A stretch of DNA of 62,070 bases. It comes from Ascidiaceihabitans sp. (GTDB lineage Bacteria > Pseudomonadota > Alphaproteobacteria > Rhodobacterales > Rhodobacteraceae). Below are positions 55,320 through 61,961 of this stretch, piece after piece. The notes below the pieces were generated by a model. That model had not been told where the DNA came from. It was given only the letters and a program-made list of their open reading frames with translations, and ran no database searches. The stretch is from assembly GCA_028388995.1 (NCBI GenBank), contig JAOEQC010000002.1, positions 1-62,070 of the forward strand, given 5' to 3'. Made by a program: the position numbers and the translations under genes. Position 1 is the first letter of the stretch. Each line of letters opens with the position of its first letter.

Positions 55320-56249
55320 TCAACTAAGTTCAGCCAAAGTTGGTGGGTTCGCGCCTCCGCGTGAAACAGTCACACCAGCAACGCGTGCTGCGTAAGACAG
55401 TGCCTTTTCAATTTCAACACCAGTCACTTTACGCAGTGCTTCTTTGTTCAAACAGCCAAGCGTGTGTAGCTGTGCAAGGAACCCCGCGTTGAACGTGTCC
55501 CCAGCCCCTACAGTGTCGATAACAGTAACCTTAGGTACGCCAACACTCACAACAGGCTGTCCACGCATATATGCAGAAGCACCATCGCCACCTTTGGTGA
55601 TGATCACGATGTCCGCTCCACTTTGATGAAGTAGCTCAACCTTCTCTTCAAATGAAATGTCAGCTGGGATGATCCAATCCAAATCCTCGTCAGAAACCTT
55701 CACGATGTCTGCAGCCGCCAACATACGATCCAAGCGCGCACGGTATGCTGTTTCATCCTCAATGAAGCTAGTTCTAATGTTCGGGTCAATCATCAACACA
55801 GCACGCTCTGACGCCTCAACAGCGAGGTTTTCATAGGCACTGGCCGCAGGTTCTGCACATAGGCTGATACCACCGAAATAAAGGGCGGAAACATCTGCAC
55901 CAATGTCAGGAAGATCCTCAGACACCATCATGCGGCCGGCAGATTTCTCATCGTAGAATGTGTATTGCGCTTGGCCATTTGTCAGCCTCACAAACGCAAG
56001 TGTTGTCGGGCGTTTGCTGCGCACCAAAAGATCAGTTCCAACATTTGAAGACAGCAATTCAGCAACCAGCTGCGTTCCGAACAAATCGTTGGACACGCCA
56101 GAAAGCAACTGCACAGGGACCTCAAGGCGTCCCAAGGCGATTGCAGTGTTAAAGATTGCACCACCTGACAAAGGTGCAAAGGCGTTCTGCCCATCAACAC
56201 CCTTAACTGGGACCATATCAATCAGCGATTCACCGCAACATAAAATCAT
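55320..56249 (-). CDS. Fructokinase (PfkB/ribokinase family)
   Basis: A 309-aa PfkB sugar kinase. MILCCGESLIDMVPVKGVDG, then PLSGGAIFNTAIALGRLEVP, is the N-terminal signature. VLMIDPNIRTSFIEDE lies in the middle. PKVTVIDTVGAGDTFNAGFL contains the catalytic Asp and the anion hole (GAGD). The sequence is closest, to my eye, to bacterial fructokinases. No sugar transporter is adjacent. It is the last clearly chromosomal gene before the tRNA-like scar; an AGGA site precedes the ATG. Confidence 0.88.
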   Translation of the reverse strand: MILCCGESLIDMVPVKGVDGQNAFAPLSGGAIFNTAIALGRLEVPVQLLSGVSNDLFGTQLVAELLSSNVGTDLLVRSKRPTTLAFVRLTNGQAQYTFYDEKSAGRMMVSEDLPDIGADVSALYFGGISLCAEPAASAYENLAVEASERAVLMIDPNIRTSFIEDETAYRARLDRMLAAADIVKVSDEDLDWIIPADISFEEKVELLHQSGADIVIITKGGDGASAYMRGQPVVSVGVPKVTVIDTVGAGDTFNAGFLAQLHTLGCLNKEALRKVTGVEIEKALSYAARVAGVTVSRGGANPPTLAELS

Positions 56250-56463
56250 TTATCATTCCTCAACCTCTCTCGCGGCAACCATCCATTCTTGCGGCCCAAT
56301 GGACCTAGCAAAGTGGTGCCAGTTTCGCAGAGACAAATAGCGAAGTCAGTGCACCTTTGGCAACAGCTGGCTGTCGATCCCTTTTCCAAAGCGAAATACC
56401 CGCATGCAGTGATCAAGATGGCAACACTGCGGGCCAAAACGTCAACAATGAAGGGAAAGAAAG
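56250..56463. other. Noncoding stretch between fructokinase and the tRNA-like scar
   Basis: Apart from the fructokinase ribosome site, I see no gene I can support here. A 63-codon minus-strand frame (56246-56437) overlaps the fructokinase start and resembles nothing. Confidence 0.4.
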
Positions 56464-56493
56464 TGGTGGCGTGGGGGAGACCTGAACTCCCGG
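56464..56493 (-). repeat. 3' tRNA-like end (T-arm, acceptor strand, CCA); candidate attachment scar
   Basis: On the minus strand the 30 bases read as a T-arm (GGGAG, loop TTCAGGT, CTCCC), then the acceptor 3' strand CCACGCC, a discriminator A and CCA. No 5' acceptor strand (GGCGTGG), D-arm or anticodon arm is found on the upstream side, where sequence is AT-rich. The T-loop has G instead of the conserved A58, as expected of a non-functional copy. CCA faces the chromosomal fructokinase gene and the missing part faces the accessory region, which is the orientation left when an element integrates into a tRNA 3' end. It could instead derive from a tmRNA acceptor piece. Confidence 0.6.
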
Positions 56494-56677
56494 TTCATTG
56501 AATCCTAAAACACCGAAATGTCAGATATAATATTTTTTATCATTATTTAACAGATTTGTAATCAAATGTTAGGCTATAACCACATCAAACCATTATGCTC
56601 TATGCAACCGATCCTAAGTAGGGGCAGAAGTTGGCAGCTATCATCAAAGGCATACCTGACGATTAGGAGGTTGAAGG

Positions 56678-56830
56678 GTGAGCGATCTGTTGAAGCGCCC
56701 CGCAAAACCCACTGCTAAAGTAGACAACACATCAGGCCTCATGGCTAAGCCTAAGACCAAAGATGATGATACAGTTGAAGCCTTGCTGGATGCTCTGGCT
56801 GGATACAACTCTGGTAAACACCATGAGTAA
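56678..56830 (+). CDS. Small hypothetical protein (50 aa), island
   Basis: A 50-aa frame starting with GTG behind a perfect AGGAGG with 7-base spacing. It reads VSDLLKRPAKPTAKVDNTSG, then LMAKPKTKDDDTVEALLDAL and AGYNSGKHHE. It has a basic, probably disordered N-terminus and a short C-terminal helix, with no membrane segment. The next frame's ATG overlaps its end by 8 bases, so the two are probably coupled. I do not recognise the family; the style is that of small phage or element genes. Confidence 0.6.
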   Translation: MSDLLKRPAKPTAKVDNTSGLMAKPKTKDDDTVEALLDALAGYNSGKHHE

Positions 56831-57076
56831 CAACGAGAGCAGCAACAACTATTATCGCATTGTTTACCTTCTCAACGACATCCGCCTTATTCGCTGTCGT
56901 GATGACCTGCAGTGGATCACTACAATATCACAGAGGGCGGCTACTGGCGAGGTCGCTCCTACCACACAGAAATCAACACCATTGGCAGGGACGAACCAGC
57001 CCTTGATCTGGCAGATGTTCGTGAAGCTATAGCCCGTGATAGCAACCAACGCCTTATAAGCGATCAGAGACTTTAG
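56823..57076 (+). pseudogene. Small hypothetical gene with a one-base frameshift, island
   Basis: From ATG 56823 the frame reads MSNNESSNNYYRIVYLLNDI, then RLIRCRDDLQWIT, after which coding quality falls and it ends at 57032. Reading one base back at about 56923-56925 continues as YNITEGGYWRGRSYHTEINT, then IGRDEPALDLADVREAIARD and SNQRLISDQRL with a stop at 57076. The joined product would be about 84 aa. I infer a one-base deletion, though a -1 frameshift is formally possible; no classic slippery heptamer is present. I do not recognise the family. Confidence 0.6.
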
Positions 57077-57350
57077 AGACACCGTACAAGCGTGTTGTAG
57101 GCGGTATTGGCTAGATTGATGAGTAAGAGCGGCAAATGGCTCTGAAGGGTACCTCACCAGTGTTAAAATGAATCTCATAGTGATCCAACATCAAGGCTTT
57201 GACGTAACTGTTATATACTCTCTTCCCGAAGAGTATCGCTGGTGGCTGAGCCTTTATGGCTTGGCCCATTTTTTTTGCTCAGATGCCGGGCTTTACGTCA
57301 TGCCAATGTTTGGTAAGGTCGGGTTGAGGCTTTAATACGAGGCAAACATT
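57077..57350 (+). other. Noncoding stretch with terminator, island
   Basis: A 55-codon frame at 57168-57335 exists but lacks a ribosome site and contains a strong terminator hairpin, so I do not call it. The rest holds no recognisable feature. Confidence 0.4.
57243..57276 (+). terminator. Intrinsic terminator, island
   Basis: TGGCTGAGCC pairs with GGCTTGGCCCA (10 pairs with one bulge and G-U pairs) around TTTAT, directly followed by eight T. It would end transcription of the two small genes at 56.7-57.1 kb. Confidence 0.7.
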
Positions 57351-57578
57351 ATGAAACCCAACAACAACTTTGACTTTAATGTTGAGGAACTGGCTCTTGT
57401 TGAGGACGCCATGCGATATCGTTTGCGACGACTGACCTCTCGCAGAGCAACTGTTGTGAAAGAAAGCAGCAAGGCTAAGATTGATGCTGAAGTAACACAA
57501 ATCTCTTCACTGCTAGGTAAAATACACAACCAGAAAGTATTTTATACGCCTAAGGCTGGGTTTGTCGGGGGCGGCTAA
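57351..57578 (+). CDS. Small hypothetical protein (75 aa), island
   Basis: A 75-aa, mostly helical protein: MKPNNNFDFNVEELALVEDA, MRYRLRRLTSRRATVVKESS, KAKIDAEVTQISSLLGKIHN, then QKVFYTPKAGFVGGG. The middle is strongly basic and coiled-coil-like. GAGG lies about 10 bases before the ATG. No named domain is recognised. It may be an element-encoded nucleic-acid or partner-binding protein, but that is only a guess from charge. Confidence 0.6.
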   Translation: MKPNNNFDFNVEELALVEDAMRYRLRRLTSRRATVVKESSKAKIDAEVTQISSLLGKIHNQKVFYTPKAGFVGGG

Positions 57579-57911
57579 AAGATTGGTCACGTTAACGGTG
57601 AAAAACTTACAAGTTCGCATAAACAGTTAGCCTCCCTTTCCACGATCCAGTGGATGTATTTCTACGTGTACATACTACCGTATCCCGCCCCCTAGTGACC
57701 CTCGCCGTACCCTCATCTTAGCAATGCAGCTTCACAACCCCTAGCGAGAGCAACTCATGCGCTGGGCAGCGCAGCGTTACTTATGGATATACTCTAGCAT
57801 TACGATTTTTTTCGTACTTATAGCTGCTCACATACGCAACAATAGAGTTGTACTCATAATTAAGTTACACTATCTCTAGGGTTGATACCCTAATGTTACG
57901 AGGTGATGGCG
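57579..57911 (+). promoter_or_regulatory. Recombinase leader region with two perfect palindromes
   Basis: 333 bases without a supported gene. It contains TGCGCTG-GG-CAGCGCA (57758-57773) and TAGGGT-TGAT-ACCCTA (57877-57892), both perfect inverted repeats. The second ends 19 bases before the recombinase start at 57912, next to its ribosome site. The layout fits a serine-recombinase res/crossover region or an autoregulatory operator. Confidence 0.5.
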
Positions 57912-58463
57912 ATGACCAAGATAGGTTATACCAGAGTATCTGCTGTTGAGCAGAATACAGATCGTCAGGACTTAGGCGACATCCGTATCTTTGAGGACAA
58001 GGCGTCTGGCAAGAATACAGACCGCCCAGCGCTTAAGGAAATGCTGGGCTTTGTCCGTGAAGGCGATGAAGTCGTAGTTTACTCCATAGACAGACTAGCC
58101 CGTAGCCTCCGTGATCTGGAGGACATCATCAAAGAAGTTAACAGCAAACGAGCTAGTGTTACGTTCCTGACTGAGCGGCTGACCTTCTCAGGGTCAGATG
58201 ACGCCATGTCCACGCTCATGTTGCAGATGATGGGGGCTTTTTCTCAGTTTGAGCGATCTATGATTCGTAAGCGTCAGGCCGAGGGTATTGCCGTTGCTAA
58301 AGCCAAAGGCGAGGACAGCCCATACAAGGGACGTAAACAATCTATTGACCGTAATGCTGTGATGAAAATGTTGGATGCAGGTGAGGGCATGACAGCAGTC
58401 GCTAGGGCGCTGGGCGTGTCACGTCAGAGTATCTACCGCATCAAGAATGAGGTTACACAATGA
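57912..58463 (+). CDS. Serine recombinase (resolvase/invertase family)
   Basis: A 183-aa small serine recombinase. MTKIGYTRVSAVEQNTDRQD contains the nucleophilic Ser at residue 10. VYSIDRLARSLRDLEDII is the catalytic Arg motif and GAFSQFERSMIRKRQAEGIA the E-helix region. The C-terminal HTH is GMTAVARALGVSRQSIYRIK. The length suits a resolvase or invertase rather than a large integrase, so it may resolve or invert DNA at sites nearby. I use the ATG at 57912 behind GAGG; a GTG at 57903 is possible. It is coupled to the next gene. Confidence 0.93.
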   Translation: MTKIGYTRVSAVEQNTDRQDLGDIRIFEDKASGKNTDRPALKEMLGFVREGDEVVVYSIDRLARSLRDLEDIIKEVNSKRASVTFLTERLTFSGSDDAMSTLMLQMMGAFSQFERSMIRKRQAEGIAVAKAKGEDSPYKGRKQSIDRNAVMKMLDAGEGMTAVARALGVSRQSIYRIKNEVTQ

Positions 58464-58750
58464 AGCAGTTCCTACTTTGCATGGGTATTATATTACTCTT
58501 GATCATAGCTAGTTTTAGCGGGGATATAATGCGTGAAGCGGGTCTGGGGGAAGTACTAATCAAGTACATCTTTTTAGGATCATTTGCTGTGCTGTCTTAT
58601 TACGTAATCAAACAAAAAGAACAGATTACTAAACTGCAGCAGGATATGGAAAACAAACGTAAAAAGATGAAAAAGTTAAATGACAGGTTTTGGTTCCTTG
58701 AGTTAAAAGCTAAGGGTAAAAAGCCTTGGACCCTTCACGACATGACTTGA
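58460..58750 (+). CDS. Hypothetical membrane protein with coiled coil, island
   Basis: A 96-aa protein. Two TM helices (LLCMGIILLLIIASFSGDIM and VLIKYIFLGSFAVLSYYVI) are followed by a basic coiled coil (QKEQITKLQQDMENKRKKMK) and FWFLELKAKGKKPWTLHDM. The ATG overlaps the recombinase stop (ATGA), so it is co-translated with it. I do not recognise the family. Its tight link to the recombinase suggests a shared element function or simple co-transcription. Confidence 0.7.
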   Translation: MKQFLLCMGIILLLIIASFSGDIMREAGLGEVLIKYIFLGSFAVLSYYVIKQKEQITKLQQDMENKRKKMKKLNDRFWFLELKAKGKKPWTLHDMT

Positions 58751-58830
58751 TTACCTGCCCCATGTAAGCAAAAGCTTTTGCTGCTTAGACACTCCAAGAA
58801 ATAGATATTCGTGTACAGAGAGACAGTTAT

Positions 58831-59313
58831 ATGGATGACACAACAATTAGGCAAAATGACAATGCCAAGAGGCTAATACTGACTCAATCAACTGTATCGT
58901 TTCTTACTTATGCTGGGTCTACCCCCTTTTTGCTTGGTGCCGTTTTACTCAAAACAGGCGTTGCGGGGCAGAACTTAAGCTTTGATATCCAACATTTGTT
59001 GAGCGTATATGGACTTGTCATTGGTTCATTTATGGCTGGCACTCTTTGGGGACAGCAAGTGAACATACACAATGTGTGGCAAAACTATCTGTTCATCTGT
59101 AGCAATGTAATCGCACTGGCGCTCTGGATGGCGTTCATATTGTTTAGCTTCACGAACTTGATGATCGCTTATATCTCTGCCTTTGTGGTTTTACTTCTTA
59201 TCGACCACCAGCTTAGTAAGAGCGGCATTAGTAATAGTGCCTACTTTAAGCTCCGATTTAGGGTGACATTGATTGTAATTTTAGCCATTGGGGTTGCAGC
59301 TTTTTCGGGGTAG
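58831..59313 (+). CDS. DUF3429 domain membrane protein
   Basis: A 160-aa protein with five predicted TM helices. TVSFLTYAGSTPFLLGAVLL, then LSVYGLVIGSFMAGTLWGQQ and a C-terminal LRFRVTLIVILAIGVAAF match the DUF3429 (TMEM69-like) layout, in which YG..I.SF..G..WG is the hallmark. Function is unknown. The family is normally chromosomal in proteobacteria, so its place on this presumed island may mark cargo. Confidence 0.75.
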   Translation: MDDTTIRQNDNAKRLILTQSTVSFLTYAGSTPFLLGAVLLKTGVAGQNLSFDIQHLLSVYGLVIGSFMAGTLWGQQVNIHNVWQNYLFICSNVIALALWMAFILFSFTNLMIAYISAFVVLLLIDHQLSKSGISNSAYFKLRFRVTLIVILAIGVAAFSG

Positions 59314-59408
59314 CTGGTTTTGATTATATCTTAGTGATTAGTTGAAAGCCTGATAGATGGTCAGTTGCAAGGTGAAGCGCACCCATTTGTTAAAAAGGAC
59401 CGTAATAT

Positions 59409-59630
59409 ATGAAATACACTGAAGAAGTTTGTGCCGTCTTAGCTGACGAAGCAGGGCGCCGTTACTTGAGGAACAAAGACGCATTGCAGAGCCTAATGGA
59501 ACAGGCAGCATCTTCCGAAGCGCCTTCTGCAAAGTTAAATGAGCAGGCCGACAATGCCCATAAAGAGTATCTTAGAGCGTCAAAAGAGTATCTTGCCATA
59601 GCATTTAAGAAGAAGTTCTTAGAGAAATGA
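59409..59630 (+). CDS. Small helical hypothetical protein (73 aa), island
   Basis: A 73-aa acidic-to-basic helical protein: MKYTEEVCAVLADEAGRRYL, RNKDALQSLMEQAASSEAPS, AKLNEQADNAHKEYLRASKE, then YLAIAFKKKFLEK. An AAGGA site lies 10 bases ahead of the ATG. No domain recognised. The stop overlaps the next small frame (ATGA). Confidence 0.62.
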   Translation: MKYTEEVCAVLADEAGRRYLRNKDALQSLMEQAASSEAPSAKLNEQADNAHKEYLRASKEYLAIAFKKKFLEK

Positions 59631-59776
59631 ATATACACACTGCACGTGATAGCAGGTGGTATGGCAAGACTGTGTTAAATTCAGCGAATAAACTTCGAGG
59701 TAAAAACTATTTGCGGATAGCCTCATTAACTGGCCTTTATTTCTTTTTGCTCGTCCATGTTCCGCCGTATTGGTAA
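59627..59776 (+). CDS. Very small hypothetical protein (49 aa), island
   Basis: A 49-aa frame that starts on the overlap ATGA of the preceding gene: MNIHTARDSRWYGKTVLNSA, NKLRGKNYLRIASLTGLYFF, LLVHVPPYW. A basic N-terminal half precedes one C-terminal hydrophobic segment, so it may be membrane-associated. Support is only the coupled start and amino-acid pattern. It overlaps the 3' end of a minus-strand zinc-ribbon frame by 40 bases, and both cannot be strongly conserved there. Confidence 0.4.
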   Translation: MNIHTARDSRWYGKTVLNSANKLRGKNYLRIASLTGLYFFLLVHVPPYW

Positions 59777-59916
59777 GTGTCCTCATACTTAGATTTGACA
59801 TCTGTTAGACACTTCCCGCAGAGAAACTCCCAAGCAGTTAAATCTTGGTATCGACACCGATACAGGACGTCCTTTGCATCCTTGCAGGCATTACAGTCTT
59901 TCGTTCGGATTCTTAT
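59737..59916 (-). CDS. Four-cysteine zinc-ribbon-like small protein with ATA at its start
   Basis: The minus strand encodes about 59 aa: IRIRTKDCNACKDAKDVLYR, CRYQDLTAWEFLCGKCLTDV, KSKYEDTYQYGGTWTSKKK. The two CxxC knuckles (CNAC and CGKC) and the YQYGGTW motif look like a conserved small zinc-ribbon protein. There is no ATG, GTG or TTG at the right place: the codon aligned with the expected Met is ATA (59914-59916), with GAAGG just upstream. The frame runs back in-frame only to a TGA. It is either translated from a rare ATA start or has recently lost its ATG. Function unknown. Confidence 0.55.
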   Translation of the reverse strand: MRIRTKDCNACKDAKDVLYRCRYQDLTAWEFLCGKCLTDVKSKYEDTYQYGGTWTSKKK

Positions 59917-60103
59917 GCCTTCACACCATCTGTTGCTGTTCCAATAATCACGTCAGACCAGCGCACGTAAAGTGTATGATTAGCGAAGCTTTGTGTTTGT
60001 TAAGCTGACCCATGCATTTATCGCATAACGGAAAGTACGTATTGTTTGCTGTGACCATTAAAACAGTTTGCTAGGTGCTACTCCAAACACAAGGAAGATT
60101 GTC
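59917..60103. other. Noncoding stretch before the DUF1127 gene
   Basis: No supported gene. AT-rich sequence near 60030-60070 could hold the promoter of the DUF1127 gene. Confidence 0.35.
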
Positions 60104-60325
60104 ATGTTTAAAAACTTTTTCAATGCACTCATCGTAGCACGTCAAGCAACTGCAGCTAGGCAGGTTATGGACTGCATGTCTGACCGCCAACTAAACGATT
60201 TAGGCTATGATCGTAGCACTTTTGTTGCAGCACAGATGGCAATAATGGTGGCTGAATTAGCTGCGAAAGATGAGGCCGCTCAAAACTCTGTGCCAGTGAA
60301 TGCTAATCTGGTTGGCGCTTTGTAG
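60104..60325 (+). CDS. DUF1127 family small protein
   Basis: A 73-aa protein: MFKNFFNALIVARQATAARQ, then VMDCMSDRQLNDLGYDRSTF, VAAQMAIMVAELAAKDEA. The MSDRQLNDLGYDRSTF segment is the DUF1127 core. In alphaproteobacteria DUF1127 proteins include RNA-binding regulators of sRNA maturation and phosphate/membrane homeostasis. The basic patches of RNA-binding members are weaker here. The ATG at 60104 has an AAGGAAG site. I infer regulatory function only from the family. Confidence 0.78.
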   Translation: MFKNFFNALIVARQATAARQVMDCMSDRQLNDLGYDRSTFVAAQMAIMVAELAAKDEAAQNSVPVNANLVGAL

Positions 60326-60361
60326 CTTCAACTTTACTGCTACTTAAAAAGGAGAGACAGT

Positions 60362-60619
60362 GTGGAAAACCAGAACAGTCACGATGAAAAACAAGTAAAT
60401 AGTATGATCAAAAAGCAAGTTGTTGCGCTGTTTGCTTTTCTTGCCTGCGCACTGGTTGGCGGATTAGCAATGGCACTCAACCTGAACACTATCATGTCAT
60501 CAGACAATCCCATGCTCATTGTAGCTCTTTGTCAGATACCTTTGGGTGCTTCTGCCATCTACTTGGGCATGGTGTTGATGCAGGCGGGTCGCAAAGAAAA
60601 TCTGCGCACTGAAGACTAA
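60362..60619 (+). CDS. Hypothetical two-helix membrane protein (85 aa)
   Basis: An 85-aa protein starting with GTG behind AAAGGAGAG. A polar, acidic/basic N-terminus (ENQNSHDEKQVNSMIKKQ) is followed by TM1 (VVALFAFLACALVGGLAMAL) and TM2 (MLIVALCQIPLGASAIYLGM), ending with a charged tail. I do not recognise it. It follows the DUF1127 gene by 36 bases and may be co-transcribed. Confidence 0.62.
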   Translation: MENQNSHDEKQVNSMIKKQVVALFAFLACALVGGLAMALNLNTIMSSDNPMLIVALCQIPLGASAIYLGMVLMQAGRKENLRTED

Positions 60620-60869
60620 ACGGAACGACTACGCCTAACACTAGGCTGGAGCAATTACGCAGTCTATTGGGTGTCGTTTGTTAAGGGTGTTGTTTTGACG
60701 TGCTTGGTGCTTTGCTGATACGCCAACCATTAGAAGCAACAATAAAGTTCCCTTTGTTTAACTCTTAGTAGCTCTCACCATGTATACGTTTGATAAAAAA
60801 CAGAAGCATTTTAAGGCTGCACACTGTTTTCTAGTACAATATGCAGCCATGAATGAACTATTGATAAGC
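60620..60869. other. 250-base noncoding stretch ahead of the porin terminator
   Basis: No supported gene. A 37-codon frame at 60780 lacks a ribosome site and crosses the terminator hairpin at 60815-60848. Confidence 0.4.
60815..60848 (-). terminator. Terminator hairpin after the FadL-like gene
   Basis: On the minus strand GGCTGCATATTG pairs with CAGTGTGCAGCC (12 pairs including two G-U) around a 10-base loop, 21 bases after the porin stop. Downstream sequence is A/T-rich, with a TTTTTT a little further on. Confidence 0.65.
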
Positions 60870-61961
60870 TTAGAAGTTGTAGCCTACTTTTAATCCAAAC
60901 GCCGTCACACTGTTGCCAGCATAGGACGCTGTGTAGGGACCGTATGTCACATCTACGTCGCCTGCCTTAGTATAACTCACACCAGCAGATATTGTGAACG
61001 CATCAATTTTGTGCTTCACGCCAACAGAAAGCGCTTTCATGTCATCGCGCATAGTGAACGCGCTCGTTGATGCCGCACCGGCACCATCTTCCCAAGAGTA
61101 CGTGAGTGACACAGCTGTATCCTCGGACAGCTTTCTGCCAAGCCCTAGACTATAATTAGTGGTGTCTGAAAAATCACTACCTACGTTTGGCGCACCATTA
61201 GCCCCAACAACTACAATCTGACTTTGGCTCCATGAAGCTTTATGAGCAGAGGCCATCAACAAAGTATCTTTTGCAATACCCGTTTGGAAGTTTACAGTTG
61301 TTGCTTCTGGCACTTCGAGAGTTCCAGAGGCAACTGTTGCACCCCCTGTTAATGCCACTGAGATGCTTTCTGATCTCAAAATTTCGAGCTTCAAGGCAAT
61401 ATCTGGGCGTTCATACGCTAAGCCGTAAACCATGCCAGTTTTTCTAGTTGCGTCGATCGCATATGTAGTAGCCAACGTCGTGACCTTTGACGCTTTCAGT
61501 TTGGCTTGACGTAAGCCTACTGTAGCGGACCAATTATCGTTGAACGAATACCGGCCCATGATGGCTTGGGTGTCAAGTTTTACGTCGGCACTTGGTACTA
61601 CGCTGTAAACAAGAGCAGTTCCTGCATACGGAGACGAAGGTGAGGTTTGAGTTGTAACAGCATTCTGTCCGTCCATCTGGATCGCTCCAGACCCAAAAGA
61701 GGTTAGGCCAATATCAAAATTGCCAAGCTGGAACTTGCCTGAAATGGATGTCCGGGTTTGATCCTTAGCCATCGGGTGTGTGACGCCAGCTTGTGTTGTG
61801 CCGTTCACTGAATAGTTTAGATTGCCATATGACAATTCTACGTAGTTACCATCTTCGTAGAGAAAGTTTGTGTCCAACCTGCCAGTTTCCCAACCACCCG
61901 AATGTGCAGCAGTTGTTGAAAGAGCCAATGCTCCAAGGGTCGTAAGATGCGCAAATTTCAT
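60870..61961 (-). CDS. FadL-like outer membrane transport protein
   Basis: A 363-aa outer membrane beta-barrel protein. MKFAHLTTLGALALSTTAAH followed by SGG is a signal peptide. The mature N-terminus, WETGRLDTNFLYEDGNYVEL, then SYGNLNYSVNGT, resembles the alphaproteobacterial OMPP1/FadL/TodX branch used for long-chain fatty acid or hydrophobic compound uptake. Alternating strands run to the C-terminal VTAFGLKVGYNF, which ends in Phe as expected of a barrel. The NPA-type FadL hatch is shortened. It may be cargo of the element or the resumption of the chromosome; this cannot be told here. Confidence 0.85.
   Translation of the reverse strand: MKFAHLTTLGALALSTTAAHSGGWETGRLDTNFLYEDGNYVELSYGNLNYSVNGTTQAGVTHPMAKDQTRTSISGKFQLGNFDIGLTSFGSGAIQMDGQNAVTTQTSPSSPYAGTALVYSVVPSADVKLDTQAIMGRYSFNDNWSATVGLRQAKLKASKVTTLATTYAIDATRKTGMVYGLAYERPDIALKLEILRSESISVALTGGATVASGTLEVPEATTVNFQTGIAKDTLLMASAHKASWSQSQIVVVGANGAPNVGSDFSDTTNYSLGLGRKLSEDTAVSLTYSWEDGAGAASTSAFTMRDDMKALSVGVKHKIDAFTISAGVSYTKAGDVDVTYGPYTASYAGNSVTAFGLKVGYNF

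Noticed and set aside
56464-56493. Complete tRNA or two-piece tmRNA gene
   Set aside because: No anticodon arm, D-arm or 5' acceptor strand is found upstream, and no tmRNA coding piece or tag frame follows the CCA.
57168-57335. 55-codon frame starting at ATG 57168
   Set aside because: No ribosome site, and a strong terminator hairpin with eight T lies inside it.
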